Below are positions 7,311 to 18,000 of a stretch of 64,000 nucleotides of DNA, piece after piece. How positions within the stretch are numbered: the stretch's first letter is position 1; each line of letters begins with the position of its first letter. Origin of the DNA: Cyanidium caldarium (Eukaryota; Rhodophyta; Bangiophyceae; Cyanidiales; Cyanidiaceae); the NCBI GenBank assembly GCA_026184775.1, contig JANCYW010000009.1, positions 62,001-126,000 on the forward strand. Direction: 5' to 3'. Below the pieces are notes generated by a model. The model made no database searches, was not told the DNA's origin, and saw only the letters and a program-made list of their open reading frames with translations. A program made the translations under genes and the position numbers.

Positions 7311-9911
7311 ATGAATCGGTGGTACCGCGACCTCGAGTCGATGCGGCGGCCGTCGCGGTGGGGCTGGCGGTGGACGGCGACGCCGCCATCGCGGTCCGGG
7401 TCGGCGTCTGCGGGGTTGGGGCGCTGGTCGACGGTGGCGGGCTCGATCGGGGGAGAGCGCACGGGCACCGGTAATGGCGCGCTGTCGGTATGGAGCGTGC
7501 GAGAATGGCGCCGCTGGGTGCAGCCGGCCGAGGCGGAGGGCAGGACGCCCGCGCTGCAGGGGCGGTTACGACCGGCTGGCGCCGAGGCCGCTCGCCTGTT
7601 GCGCTCTCAACGACACCGAAGGCGATGTGCCGACGAGGCCGAGCGGTGGACGCCACCGCGACGCACCGCGGCCGCCAACCGCAGGGCGCGACGAGAGGCC
7701 CACACCAACAGCCGCAACAGCGGCGGCGGTGGCCGCCGCCGCCGCCGCCGCGGGCTGGGACAGCTGGTAACGTCGGGCGACGAGGCGGCCACCGCCCGCC
7801 GCACGCTGCACACCTGGTCGCGGCGCGGCGCGACTGCCCGTCGACCGCGGGCACGGCTGCAACATGTGCGCACGCTGGTGGGCAACCCGATCCCGCGGCT
7901 GCAGCAACGCGTGACCGGCACCGTGTCCTGGCTGCGGCGCACCGGCGAAGCGCTGTTGGCATGGCTGCGCTCGCTACCGCAGCTGATGTGGGAGGCGCTC
8001 AAACGTGGTTGCCGAGCGGCCGGACTGGAGCTGCTGGCCTGCCTGCGGCAGCCGTCCCGAATCGTCACGCATGCCCGCAACGCCCGCCGCGCCGTCAGCG
8101 AGTTTGTGCACCACTTTTGGGCGGGCTGCAAGCTGCTGTCGGCGGATGCGCGCGTCTCCTGGAAGATCCTGCGACGGGTGGTCGAGGGCAAGCAGCTCAC
8201 CCGGCGCGAGCGCAACATCCTCATCAGCACCGGCTCCGACCTGGCGCGGCTGGTGCCCTTCTCCTTCTTTATTATCGTGCCGTTTATGGAGTTTGCGCTG
8301 CCCATCGCGCTGCGCCTCTTCCCCAACATGATCCCGTCGCAGTTCCAGGATAAGAAGAAGAAGGAGGAGGATCTGAAACGGCAGCTGAAGGGGCGTCTGG
8401 AGCTGGCCAAGTACCTGCAGGACGTGGTGGAGGACAAGGCACGCACCATCAAAGCGCGCGAGTGGGTGGACAAGGCCACCCGCGCCGAGGCCGAACAGCT
8501 GACTGAGTTTCTGCGCGACCTGCGCGCCGGCAAGCCGGTCAAGAGTACCGACCTGCAACGCTTCGCGCGCCTGTTCAACGACGAGTTCACCATGGAGAGC
8601 ACCACCCGCGACCAACTGGTGGCCATGTGCAAGTACATGGGTATCGCCGCGCACGGCAACGAGAACTTCCTGCGGTATCGGCTGCGGGCGCGGCTGGCGT
8701 CGATCAAGAACGACGACATGCAGATCAGTTGGGAGGGCGGCGTCGCGTCGCTGACCGATGACGAGGTGGCGCAGGCGTGTCGCGACCGCGGTATTCGCAC
8801 CGACGGGCTGAACGTGGCGCAGCAGCGACAGCAGCTGGCGGAGTGGTTGGAGCTGTCTCAAAACCGCGAGGTGCCCGGTTCGTTGATGATCTTGTCGCGG
8901 GCGCTATTCTACACGAAAGACCCGGAGGCGGCGCTGAAGGAGACATTGAGCGCGCTGCCGGAGGAGCTCGTGCAGGATGTGCGATCGACGCGAGAAGCGG
9001 AGGCGTCGGAGGCGGAGGCGGCGCAGGAGCGCGGGCACGAGACCGCGCGGCGGTTGGCGGAAGTGCGCCGCCAGGAGCGCCTGCTGGAGTTGGAGCAGGA
9101 GCGCGAACGCGCGGAAACGGCGCAGGATAAGGTGGAGGAGGCGGAGAGAGCGGCGACCGATGCTGCAGAGGAGATGCCGTCATCGGCAGCGGCGACGGCC
9201 GCGACCAACACGACGGCCGTCGCGGCCGAACGCACCCCGGTCACCCCCGATGTGGTGGTACAGCGGCATCTGCGCGAGATGAACGCCGCCAACCGAAAAG
9301 AGGCGGTGGCCTCCATCAGCGCCGCGTTGGAGGATATGTTGAATCCGGTGGTGGCCAAGGAGCGCACCGAGCTGGAGCAGCTCAAGAAGGAGCTGGCGGA
9401 AGCGGTGGCCCAACAGGGCGAACAGCCGCCGTCGCCGGAGGTCACCCGGTTGCGCAGCCTGGTGCAGCGGCTGGAGGCCGAATGCGAACTGGTGGAGCAG
9501 AAAGTGGGCGATGCGCTGCAGCTGCTCGACCGGGACAATGACGGATTTATCTCGGTGAAGGAGATCACCGACGCGATCGCCGAACTGCGGCTGGGCAAGC
9601 CCATCACCCCCGAACTGCATACGGGAGAGTCGGCCATGGCGGCGGCTGATGGGCAGGCGATGGTGCAGCCCGAGTCGGTGGTGGCCGAAGTGCTGCGGCG
9701 GCTGGACCTGGACGCTGACGGGATTATCCGGCCGGAGGATGTGCGCCGCCTTGCGGCGCAAGTCGCCGCCGAGCGCCGTTTGCGAGCGGTGCCGCGGAAT
9801 TCCCCAGAGGATGAAAAGAGAGGAGCGAGAGGAGACTCTTCAGAACAACAACAACAACAACAACAACCGGCGGCGGCCTCCTCGTCCTCATCGGCATCCG
9901 CCTCGGCGTAA
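7311..9911 (+). CDS. LETM1: LETM1-like mitochondrial inner-membrane protein with two EF hands
   Basis: 866 residues. LETM1 proteins act in mitochondrial K+/H+ or Ca2+/H+ exchange and in ribosome association at the inner membrane. The conserved core runs from FVHHFWAGCKLL through the transmembrane block LARLVPFSFFIIVPFMEF (about 313-332) to the ribosome-binding domain (SWEGGVASLTDDEVAQACRDR; PGSLMILSRALFY). A coiled coil (about 555-620) follows. Two EF-hand loops of form DRDNDGFISVKE (about 741-752) and DLDADGIIRPED (about 799-810) have intact calcium ligands. The first 230 residues are Arg/Trp/Ser-rich and poorly conserved; they must contain the mitochondrial presequence but are longer than usual. 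The tail has Gln, Ala and Ser runs, the Gln run coded by CAA repeats. Confidence 0.93.
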   Translation: MNRWYRDLESMRRPSRWGWRWTATPPSRSGSASAGLGRWSTVAGSIGGERTGTGNGALSVWSVREWRRWVQPAEAEGRTPALQGRLRPAGAEAARLLRSQRHRRRCADEAERWTPPRRTAAANRRARREAHTNSRNSGGGGRRRRRRGLGQLVTSGDEAATARRTLHTWSRRGATARRPRARLQHVRTLVGNPIPRLQQRVTGTVSWLRRTGEALLAWLRSLPQLMWEALKRGCRAAGLELLACLRQPSRIVTHARNARRAVSEFVHHFWAGCKLLSADARVSWKILRRVVEGKQLTRRERNILISTGSDLARLVPFSFFIIVPFMEFALPIALRLFPNMIPSQFQDKKKKEEDLKRQLKGRLELAKYLQDVVEDKARTIKAREWVDKATRAEAEQLTEFLRDLRAGKPVKSTDLQRFARLFNDEFTMESTTRDQLVAMCKYMGIAAHGNENFLRYRLRARLASIKNDDMQISWEGGVASLTDDEVAQACRDRGIRTDGLNVAQQRQQLAEWLELSQNREVPGSLMILSRALFYTKDPEAALKETLSALPEELVQDVRSTREAEASEAEAAQERGHETARRLAEVRRQERLLELEQERERAETAQDKVEEAERAATDAAEEMPSSAAATAATNTTAVAAERTPVTPDVVVQRHLREMNAANRKEAVASISAALEDMLNPVVAKERTELEQLKKELAEAVAQQGEQPPSPEVTRLRSLVQRLEAECELVEQKVGDALQLLDRDNDGFISVKEITDAIAELRLGKPITPELHTGESAMAAADGQAMVQPESVVAEVLRRLDLDADGIIRPEDVRRLAAQVAAERRLRAVPRNSPEDEKRGARGDSSEQQQQQQQPAAASSSSSASASA

Positions 9912-9918
9912 ACCGTCA

Positions 9919-9938
9919 ACACACACACACTCTCTCTC
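9919..9938 (+). repeat. (AC)n(TC)n microsatellite
   Basis: Short dinucleotide run just after the LETM1 stop codon: about six AC units followed by about four TC units. It lies in the convergent 3' gap. Confidence 0.8.
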
Positions 9939-9939
9939 G

Positions 9940-10218
9940 TTAATGTTCCCGGCCGCGGGTCCACTGCGCCCGCAAGAACATTGCGTGGTACTGACATCGT
10001 CGCCACAGCCGGTTGGAAAACTCCTGCGCCCGTCGATACAACCGGCGGCCGTCCGAAAAGCAGGCCAGCGTGCGTTGACACGCGCGCCACTGTCGGTCAC
10101 ACGCTCGCCGCAGCGCCAGCGACAGCGTCTGGGCGCTGCGATGGTACTCGGTGTAGAATTTGGAGAGGGAGGAAGAGGGCGGCCAGTGCCGACCGGATGA
10201 TTCCTGCTCCCGACGCAT
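9940..10218 (-). CDS. Possible small protein, 92 residues, unknown
   Basis: A short frame starting at ATG 10218 in a gap of 860 bases that is otherwise empty. The bases just upstream on this strand are strongly pyrimidine-rich (10219-10250), as before other starts here, and the end lies 28 bases from the stop of LETM1, a convergent spacing typical of this window. The protein is basic, rich in Arg, Cys and Trp, with no membrane segment: a serine-rich start, then a helical stretch with CDRQWRAC and LYRRAQEFSNRLWRRC. Paired cysteines nine or ten apart hint at a twin-cysteine mitochondrial protein, but the spacing is not exact. It may simply be a chance frame in GC-rich DNA. Confidence 0.3.
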   Translation of the reverse strand: MRREQESSGRHWPPSSSLSKFYTEYHRSAQTLSLALRRACDRQWRACQRTLACFSDGRRLYRRAQEFSNRLWRRCQYHAMFLRAQWTRGREH

Positions 10219-10773
10219 GCGGGAGGGAGGCGGCGACACCGAGAGAGCGTGCCGGGAGCGCGCGCGCCGAGCGGAAATGGGAATGCGGGGGCGGATGGGA
10301 CAAAACGCGCGTGACGGAGAGGGGACGCAAGTCGGTCGGGCGCACGCTTGCGCTGGACCACGTCGAATGCGGGTGGCGACGATATGTGCTCGCCGACGTT
10401 TCGAAAGAAAGCGTTGCTGCGGACGTGTATATGCTTTCCGGAGCCTTTGCGACGCAGGGCGGGGCGGTTGCCTTGTGGCCGGCGGTGTCCGAGAGTGATC
10501 AGAGACCCGTATCCGAGCCTCCCGACACCACTCGATCCCTTCACGTCCTCAAGCGCTTCACCTGCCTACACCTCGGTAGGTGCCTCGCCGCTTCGGTCGC
10601 CGCGTCGTCTGTCTCTTGCAGACATCCCCCGTCGTGCCCAATATTGTTCACGTTCTCTTTCTCCCCCTCGACGCCGATGTCGGCCCGGCCGCCCGATCCG
10701 CACGCTCGTTCCGCGCTGTGTCGCTTGCTATCGGCCATCCGTTCTTTATATTCGCGTCTACTTTCCCGCCGGT
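10219..10773. other. Intergenic, fibrillarin upstream region
   Basis: About 550 bases with no supported gene. TTTATA at 10745-10750 lies 29 bases upstream of the fibrillarin ATG. A GTAGGT...TTGCAG pair at 10576-10621 looks like a tiny intron but has no branch site and is only 46 bases long. Confidence 0.4.
10745..10750 (+). promoter_or_regulatory. TATA-like element upstream of fibrillarin
   Basis: TTTATA followed by TTCGCG in otherwise GC-rich DNA, 29 bases before the ATG. If it is a functional TATA box the 5' untranslated leader would be only a few bases. Assigned on sequence and position alone. Confidence 0.35.
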
Positions 10774-11916
10774 ATGTCCTACCCATCCCGCGGCAATTGG
10801 AGAGGTGGCGGTGGCCGCGGCGGAGGTCGCGGTGGTGGACCGTCGGCATCGCCGCATTTTCGCTCGGACACCTTCAAAGCGCCCCATCGCGGCGGTTCGG
10901 GATTCCCACGTGGCCGCGGTCGTGGCGGCGGTAATGGTGGCGCTGCTCGCGGTGGCCGCGGCGGTTTTGGTCGTGGTGGTTTTGGTCGTGGTGGTTTCGG
11001 TCGTGGTGATGGACGCGGGGGCGGTCGCGGGGGCGGTCGCGGGGGCGGTCGCGGGGGCGGTCGCGGCGGTGGCCGTCCATCACCATCATCCCGCGGCCGG
11101 CCCGGTTCCTCGTTCCGCGGCGGCTCCAAACTCCTCATCGAACCGCACCGCTTCCCCAACGTCTTCATCGCCCGCGGCAAGGAAGACGCACTATGCACGC
11201 GGAATCTAGTGCCCGGCGAATCCGTCTACGGCGAGAAGCGCATCTCCGTGGAGAGCGCCGCCGACCCCGCCGCGCCGCACGACAAGCGCAAGATCGAGTA
11301 CCGAATATGGAACCCGTTCCGCTCCAAGCTGGCTGCCGCCATTCTGGGTGGTATCGACGAATTGCCCATCCGACCTGGTGGCCGGGTGCTGTACCTGGGC
11401 GCCGCCAGCGGCACCACCGTGTCACACGTGTCTGACGTGGTCGGGGCGGACGGCGTTGTGTACGCCGTCGAATTCTCCCACCGCTCCGGTCGCGATCTGG
11501 TGAACATGGCGAAACGACGCACCAACGTGGTGCCCATCGTCGAGGATGCGCGGTATCCGGCGCGGTACCGTATGCTGGTGCCGATGGTGGACGCCATCTT
11601 CGCCGACGTCGCCCAGCCGGATCAGTCGCGCATTCTGGCGCTGAATGCGGCCTACTTTCTCAAAACCGGCGGGTATTTCATGTTGTCCATCAAGGCCAGC
11701 TGCGTGGACAGCACTGCCGCACCGGCGGCGGTGTTCGCCAGCGAAGTGGAGAAACTGCAGCGGGAGCGCTTCCGTCCCACCGAACAGTTGACCTTGGAGC
11801 CGTACGAACGCGACCATGCATGCGTCATCGGCACGTATCGTACGGCCGGCAGCCATAGAAGAGGAGGAGATGCCGCGGTCCATGCCACCGCAATGCCGCT
11901 GGCAGATGGACACTAG
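10774..11916 (+). CDS. NOP1: Fibrillarin, box C/D snoRNP 2'-O-methyltransferase
   Basis: 380 residues. Residues 1-110 are a glycine/arginine-rich (GAR) domain of RGG-type repeats; then comes the fibrillarin methyltransferase fold: [15 protein letters not shown], the SAM-binding [54 protein letters not shown] and the terminal [11 protein letters not shown]. It is the catalytic subunit that methylates rRNA ribose and histone H2A glutamine in the nucleolus, with NOP56, NOP58 and SNU13. Length is slightly above the usual 300-330 because of the long GAR domain and an extra 20 residues after the conserved end. It ends 84 bases from the end of the convergent ATR gene. Confidence 0.98.
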   Translation: MSYPSRGNWRGGGGRGGGRGGGPSASPHFRSDTFKAPHRGGSGFPRGRGRGGGNGGAARGGRGGFGRGGFGRGGFGRGDGRGGGRGGGRGGGRGGGRGGGRPSPSSRGRPGSSFRGGSKLLIEPHRFPNVFIARGKEDALCTRNLVPGESVYGEKRISVESAADPAAPHDKRKIEYRIWNPFRSKLAAAILGGIDELPIRPGGRVLYLGAASGTTVSHVSDVVGADGVVYAVEFSHRSGRDLVNMAKRRTNVVPIVEDARYPARYRMLVPMVDAIFADVAQPDQSRILALNAAYFLKTGGYFMLSIKASCVDSTAAPAAVFASEVEKLQRERFRPTEQLTLEPYERDHACVIGTYRTAGSHRRGGDAAVHATAMPLADGH

Positions 11917-11942
11917 GTTGGGGAGGTGCCATGTCTGGAGGC

Positions 11943-11944
<2 letters not shown>

Positions 11945-11973
<29 letters not shown>
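11945..11973 (+). repeat. (AGC)n trinucleotide repeat in the fibrillarin-ATR 3' gap
   Basis: About nine perfect AGC units between two convergent stop codons. Unlike the other codon runs in this window it is non-coding, so its presence is not explained by selection on protein. Confidence 0.9.
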
Positions 11974-12000
11974 ATGTCGGTGTGTGGTCTTCCGCCTGTT

Positions 12001-15000
12001 TTACACGTGGGGCAACCACCAAATATACATTCTGGCGAGGTGCTGCTCGTCGGTGGCGTCGGCGATCAGCCTATCGACATCGCCAGCTACCGACAGCGCC
12101 ATGCCGCTGTGTGCGCCGTGCAGACCCTGCACCTTGCGATCCACGGTGCGCAACATACGCATCGCCTGCGGGTTGCGCACGCGGTGCGATACGCGGACGC
12201 CCTCCCTATCACGCGTCGTGTCGGCGCGCCGCGACTTGCTCCCGGACGGCGCCACCGTCCAATCCACCAGCGGATCGTGCAAAAACGTCTCCAGCACACT
12301 CAGCAACGTATCCCGATGCGAACGCAACACCTCCAGCGTCACCTGCATCGCCCGGGCGAACGTGCCCGCGTAGGCCACCGGCCCCATGGCGTCCACCATG
12401 TTCTGGGTGAGTCGAAACGGCACCACCTCGGGCACGCGGAGCGAGAGTCCCTTATCGAACAGACACGCGAAATCCACATGCACGCACTCGCCCGTGCCCG
12501 CATGCAGCAGCACGTTCTCGCCGTGGCGATCGCCCAGTCCGACCACATATCCCAGCGCCGACCACAGGCCGCAGGAGCGCGCCCAGGCGGTGCGCGCCGA
12601 CTGCCATCGCGTCGCCGCCGTCGCCGCGCTCGGAGCGGAGCAGCCGTGGGCGGCGCGTCCGAAATGCGCCGCGTAAAAGTGTCGCAACACCGGTGGAAAC
12701 CGCGGCAGCAACCAATCGCGGAAAAAGCGCACCTTGGCATCGGGCGCGTTGTTCTCCTTGGCGACCGATTCATACGCTGCCCGTATCTCCGCGCTGCCGG
12801 TGCGATGCCCCAGCGCCTTGTGCAGTGCGCTCACCGCCGCCCGCAGCGGCACCAATTGCGGTACCCACTCCAATATGCCGCACTCTTCGTTCAGCGGTAG
12901 CACCGCGTAGGTGCGCAAGGCCAGCGCGCGCTGACGTGCCTCGGGCGCCTTGCGCAACAGCCAGTTCACCACCGTCAACAGATCCATCAGCCGGGCGTCC
13001 TTGCGCATATCGCCGGCATCCTCGCGCTTGAACAGGAACGGATACACCCGGCCGTCGCTGCCCACCAGGCCGATGCGCTTCGGCTTCATCAGCGAGTTCA
13101 TCACGACGATGTCCTCGTCCACGTCCATCAACGTGGGCGCGTCCAGCGGCAATCCCTCCTCCTCTACACCAGAGGTCGACTCCGGCTGGCGGCTGCTGTG
13201 GAGCGGCAGCCGCAACCGCAGATACTCCTGATACGGCACCACCACCGATGCCTTGCAGCGTTCGCCGGCCACCGAACGCAACAGCGCCCGTAGCGCCGTC
13301 AGATGGGTGCTGGCGCGCAGTGGCGGTTTGGACGCCGCGCGCGACGTCGGCGGCGGCGACTGCAGACACACCCGCGCCAACTCTCCGATCAGCTGCATGC
13401 CGAAATCGAGCACCGCACCCAGCTGCGCATCGCCGCGGCGCCGCGCCTCCGCCACCACCGCCTGACCAGCCTGTGCCCGCACCGCATCGCGGGAGTGCGC
13501 CAGCGGCAGCACGCTCCACAGCGCCGTCGTCGGATACACCGAGAGCAGGTCGGCCAGCAGCCCGCACAGCTGTTCGCGCACCGCCGCCGACGGGTGCCCC
13601 GGAAGCCGCGACAACAACTGCGGCATGACGGTGAACCAGACGCACAGCGGCAGGTGCAGCCGCACCCGCTCCAGGACGTGGAGCGGGTCGATGGTGGTGG
13701 TCGAGGTGGTGGCCGGGTCCAGCGGCCGCTGTGGGCGTCCTCCGCTCAATGCATTTGCCGTCGCTGCCCGCCCCGCCTCCACATCGTTACCGCTGTCCAG
13801 CCACAAGCTGATAATCCGCGGCAGCGACTGGAACACGTACTTGCAGCCGTACCGCAACGAGCGTGAATAGTGCTCCAGCGCCCACGAGGCGTACCCCGCG
13901 GCGTCGACGTGGTCGTCATCCGTGGCCGCGGCCAGATGCTCACCCGCCGCACGGCCATCCTGCCAGAGGGTGTCGTAGAAGCGCGCCAGCATCACGTGTG
14001 CCTTCTCCCACTGCGGTTTGTGCGTCAACGCCTCCCGGTAACACTCGATAATGGTGCGCGGTGCGGCGGCGCGGTCCTCTTGCATCCAGCGGCCGCGCAA
14101 CAGCCATACGCGGCTGTGCAGCTCGGCGACCGCGGTGAGCGACTCGGCGTCGTCGTCGTCGGTGCCCAGCGCCCGGCACGCTGCGCGTACCTGCTGCAGC
14201 AACTGCGTGGCCCGATAGCGGTCGCCGCGGGCACGATACACCTTGGCCTGCTCCAACTGCGCTTGCGCTCGCACGATCGGGGCGCTGCCGCTGCTGCGCA
14301 GCAACCGCAAATGCACAGCGGCCGCCGTCTCGTTGCCGGATTTGCGGGCCAGCCGCGCCAGCGCCAGCGTGGCCGCGTCGGCCGCCTCTGGCTGGCCGCG
14401 CATCCGCAGCGCCACTCGGCGCAACGCCAGAATCGGCTCGCGCGCCTCTAGCGTCGGCGCCACGCACTCCAGTCGGGTGTCCAGTTCGTTCAGCAGCGAG
14501 CGCCACGGCGAACGGCCGTCAGAGACGTTGTCCAGCGCCACCTCGCCCAGCTCCGACAGCGCGTGCAGCCGCACCAACGCCGGATAGCACTGACCGTACG
14601 ATTCGAAGGAGGCCGCGGCCACCGCCGGGCCGAGGCTATCGCGGGCCGCTCCGGCCGCCCGGGCAAACGCTGTCGCATCTGCGGTGCGCGCCGCCAACAC
14701 CGCCCGACCCAGATGCGCCTCAAAGGCACCCGACACGCTCGGTGCACACAGCGCGGCCACCGCTTCCCAGCGTTCCAGACGCACCGCCGCCTCAATGCCC
14801 AGCTCGCGCACACCCTCCAGGTCCGCATGCGACGCGGCGTGCGATAGCGCGGTCTCGTGCAGCCCGAGCGATTGCAAGCACGCCAGATAGCCGGTGTGGT
14901 GCGCGGCGCAGTGCCCGTCCGCCGCCAGCCGTTGTTCGTGGCCAGCTAGCGCCTCCTCGTACGCGCCGTGCGCCTCGGCGGCGAAGATGCTCGCCTCCAC

Positions 15001-18000
15001 AGCGTCCGCGACCGAATGATGGCCGCATGGCACGGCTGCCGCATCGCGCATCCCCGACAGAGCGCGCATAGCATCGCGCTCGCCGAGCTGCTGATAGATC
15101 ACCTGCCGCATACGCCAGTCGGTGTCTCGGGGCGGCTGCGCGTCCAACAAGAAGAGGGCGCGATGGTATGCCCGGCAGCGGATGGCGGCCGATGCCAACA
15201 CCTCCGCCGGCAGGCACTGCAGCAGTCCGTTCACCGGAAGCGCCTCGGTCGGTTTCTGGGCGGCGGCGGTGGCCAGCGCCGCCCGTTCGTGCGCCGCCGC
15301 TGCCCTTTCCGGCGCGTTGCAGGCGATCCAACGGGCGTCGCGCCACTGCTCCAACTGGTCCAGCGCCACAAACGCCGCTTGCACTGCTTCGACGGCATCG
15401 CTGCGGAACACCGCCAGCAGGTTGTCGCGCAGCATGCCGATGGCCGCTGCAGTGCGCGGGGCAAAGGGCGGTGATTCGGCCGCGGTAGTCTGCTCGTCAC
15501 CGTCTCGCGCCCCGTCCAGCAGTTGCTGCATCGCGTACGGCAGCAGGTAGGCGGCCGTGGCGCGGTCGTGACGCGCCACCCCGCGGCAGGCGCGTAACAC
15601 CCGATAGCGGCGTTGCTGTGTCGAGCGCCGCGGTTCATCCACCACCTCGGAGTCGCTGCCGCCAGCCGGCGTCGTCGACGACGTTGTCATCGCCCATTCG
15701 GTCATGCGATCCACCAAGTAGGTGGTGAAAGCGCACAGCCAGGCACCGGCCGGCATGCCGGCAGTGTACACCACCACATCGTCTTCCGACCTGGCATCGG
15801 CCGCCGGCTGCACCGCGTACCGAGACTGCAGAAACGGCCGCACCGTCTGGCGAGCGTGTTCGGGCAGCATCCGCCACACGCTGCGACGCGCCCCGCACTC
15901 GCCATCTTCACTTTCGCTCTCGCTGCAGCCGGCGGCCCGCAACGTCTCCTGCACGGCGTATCCCACAAGATTTTGCAGGCGCCGCGAGGATGACGACTCC
16001 ACGCGCCGCAACGCCGGAATCAGACACTGCAGCAACAGCCGCACCACCATCGGCTCGTCGCCATCCAGCGCTATGGCCGCATCCGTCGGCGATACCGCCG
16101 ACGCGGTGCTCCCTAGCGCGTACGGCAGGCGCGCCGGATCCACCGCGCCCACCTCCGCCAGACATGCCAGCGTGAGGCGGCGACATGCGCCGTCGGCGTC
16201 CGCGGCGCACGCCATCAAGCCCCGCAAGAGCAGCTCGTGGACAGTGTGCGGATCCTGTCGTCGCGCCACGTCGTAATGCAGTTGGCGGCGGGCGGTGCGC
16301 AGCAGGGCGTGCAGCTCGCCCAGTGCCAACAGGCGCACCGCCCGGCTGGGATGCAGCAGACCGTACTGCCCGATGCGCCGCAACTCCTCGACGACGGTGC
16401 GGCTTTGTGCCTCGCGTTGCAACAACGCCCGCACCGCCGTGAGATCGTCTCTGGACAGATCATGCACGATGGTATCGTCGTCCGTGCTCTCCGCCCTCTC
16501 CATCACCGGCCAGAACACCTCCTCCAGATAACGCCTTTGCGGGCTGGTGCGGCAGTCGTGCAGCACCCGTCGCAATATCCGCGCCAGACGCGGCTGCTCA
16601 CGCGCATGCGGCACCACAATGGCCGCCACGATGCCCAGATGCGGCCCGAGACGCTCCAGACCCAGACTGTCCACCAGCGCCTGCCACGCGTCCACCACGG
16701 CCGTGCGTATCGCCGCCGCCGGCACGTCCAGCGCATTCTTCAGCGTGGCCAGCACTTTGGGCACGAACAGGTGCAGCTGCGGACGCACCTCTTGGAAGAG
16801 CGCCCCGAGCGCCCGCACTGCCTCCAAGTTGCCCTGGCAGAAGATGCACTTGTTGAGGGCGTCCATCACCCGCAGCAGATCCGCCGCCAGCAGCTCCGAC
16901 ACCGAGGCGGCGCCTGCAGCATCCGCCAGCCAGCGCAGGGCGGTGCGGGCAGAGGCGCCCCGATGGCCGCCCAGCTCCAGCACCAGCCGTTCCAGCACGC
17001 GAGCGCGCCGGCCAAGGGCGATGCTCGGTGCCGGGGCGCGCAGGATCTGCTCGGCAAGCGCCAGTGCCTGTTGGCGGGCGCGGCGTTGCCGCACCAACAG
17101 ACAGTCGGCGATGGCGTCGGCCTGCTCTTCGGCGGCCAGTGTCGGCCGTTGCGCCCGCTCCGCCAGCCGTTCCAAAGTGTCCGCCTCTTGCCGTATCACC
17201 AGAAATGACCACGACGCCCGATACACCCAGGCGTACAGCGCCGATAGCGAGGCGGTCGGCAGCAGGTCCGCCAGGGCGCGCGCCTCGGCGGGCGTCTCTA
17301 CCAGTCGCGGCGCCAAGAGCGGCAGCACTTGTCGCGATCGCTCCGACACCAGCCGACGGATGCTGCGCGGCGCTGCCGCCTGCAGCAGCGCATGGTGTGC
17401 GGCATCGCTGCAATCCGAAGCGGGCGGTGCGCTCGCATATCGTTCCAGCAGCGCTGCCAGGGCGATGGCGCTCAACTCGGGCGGTGCCGCGCGCACCACG
17501 ACGGCCAGCGCGTGCAGCAAGCGCGACCAGTCGGTGCAGGCGTGCAGGGAACGGTCGATACCTTGAGCGATCGCTGCCGCTACGGTGGCGTTCCCGGTCA
17601 GGTAGCGCGAGCGCAGGACGGCGGCCAGGGCGGTTTGCAGCGCCACAACCTCCGCGTCGGTAGACACAGGCAGCGTCCAGCACGCGATAGCCGCTTCGGC
17701 GATGTGAAGCGCGGCCCAGTCGTCGTCGTCGTCGTCGAGGCGGATGGCCGCGGTGTGCGATTGCAACAACACGGCAATGGCCTGCACGGTGCCGAGTGAT
17801 AACGGTCGCTGGCGCAAGGCCGCCTCCACAATGCGCTGGCCGTCGATTTCCGCGGTGTGGCCGCGGGCCGCGGCGTGCAACAGAAACGGCGCCGCCTGCC
17901 AATCGCTCAAGATGTGTTCGGTGGTGAGCCATGTCAAATCGGATGCCGCGCGCAGCTGCCAGCGGGCCACTGGCAGCCGCAAACGCGGCAATGGCCACAG

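Noticed and set aside
10576-10621. Possible 46-base intron GTAGGT...TTGCAG upstream of fibrillarin
   Set aside because: Too short, no branch site, and it lies outside any coding sequence that needs it.
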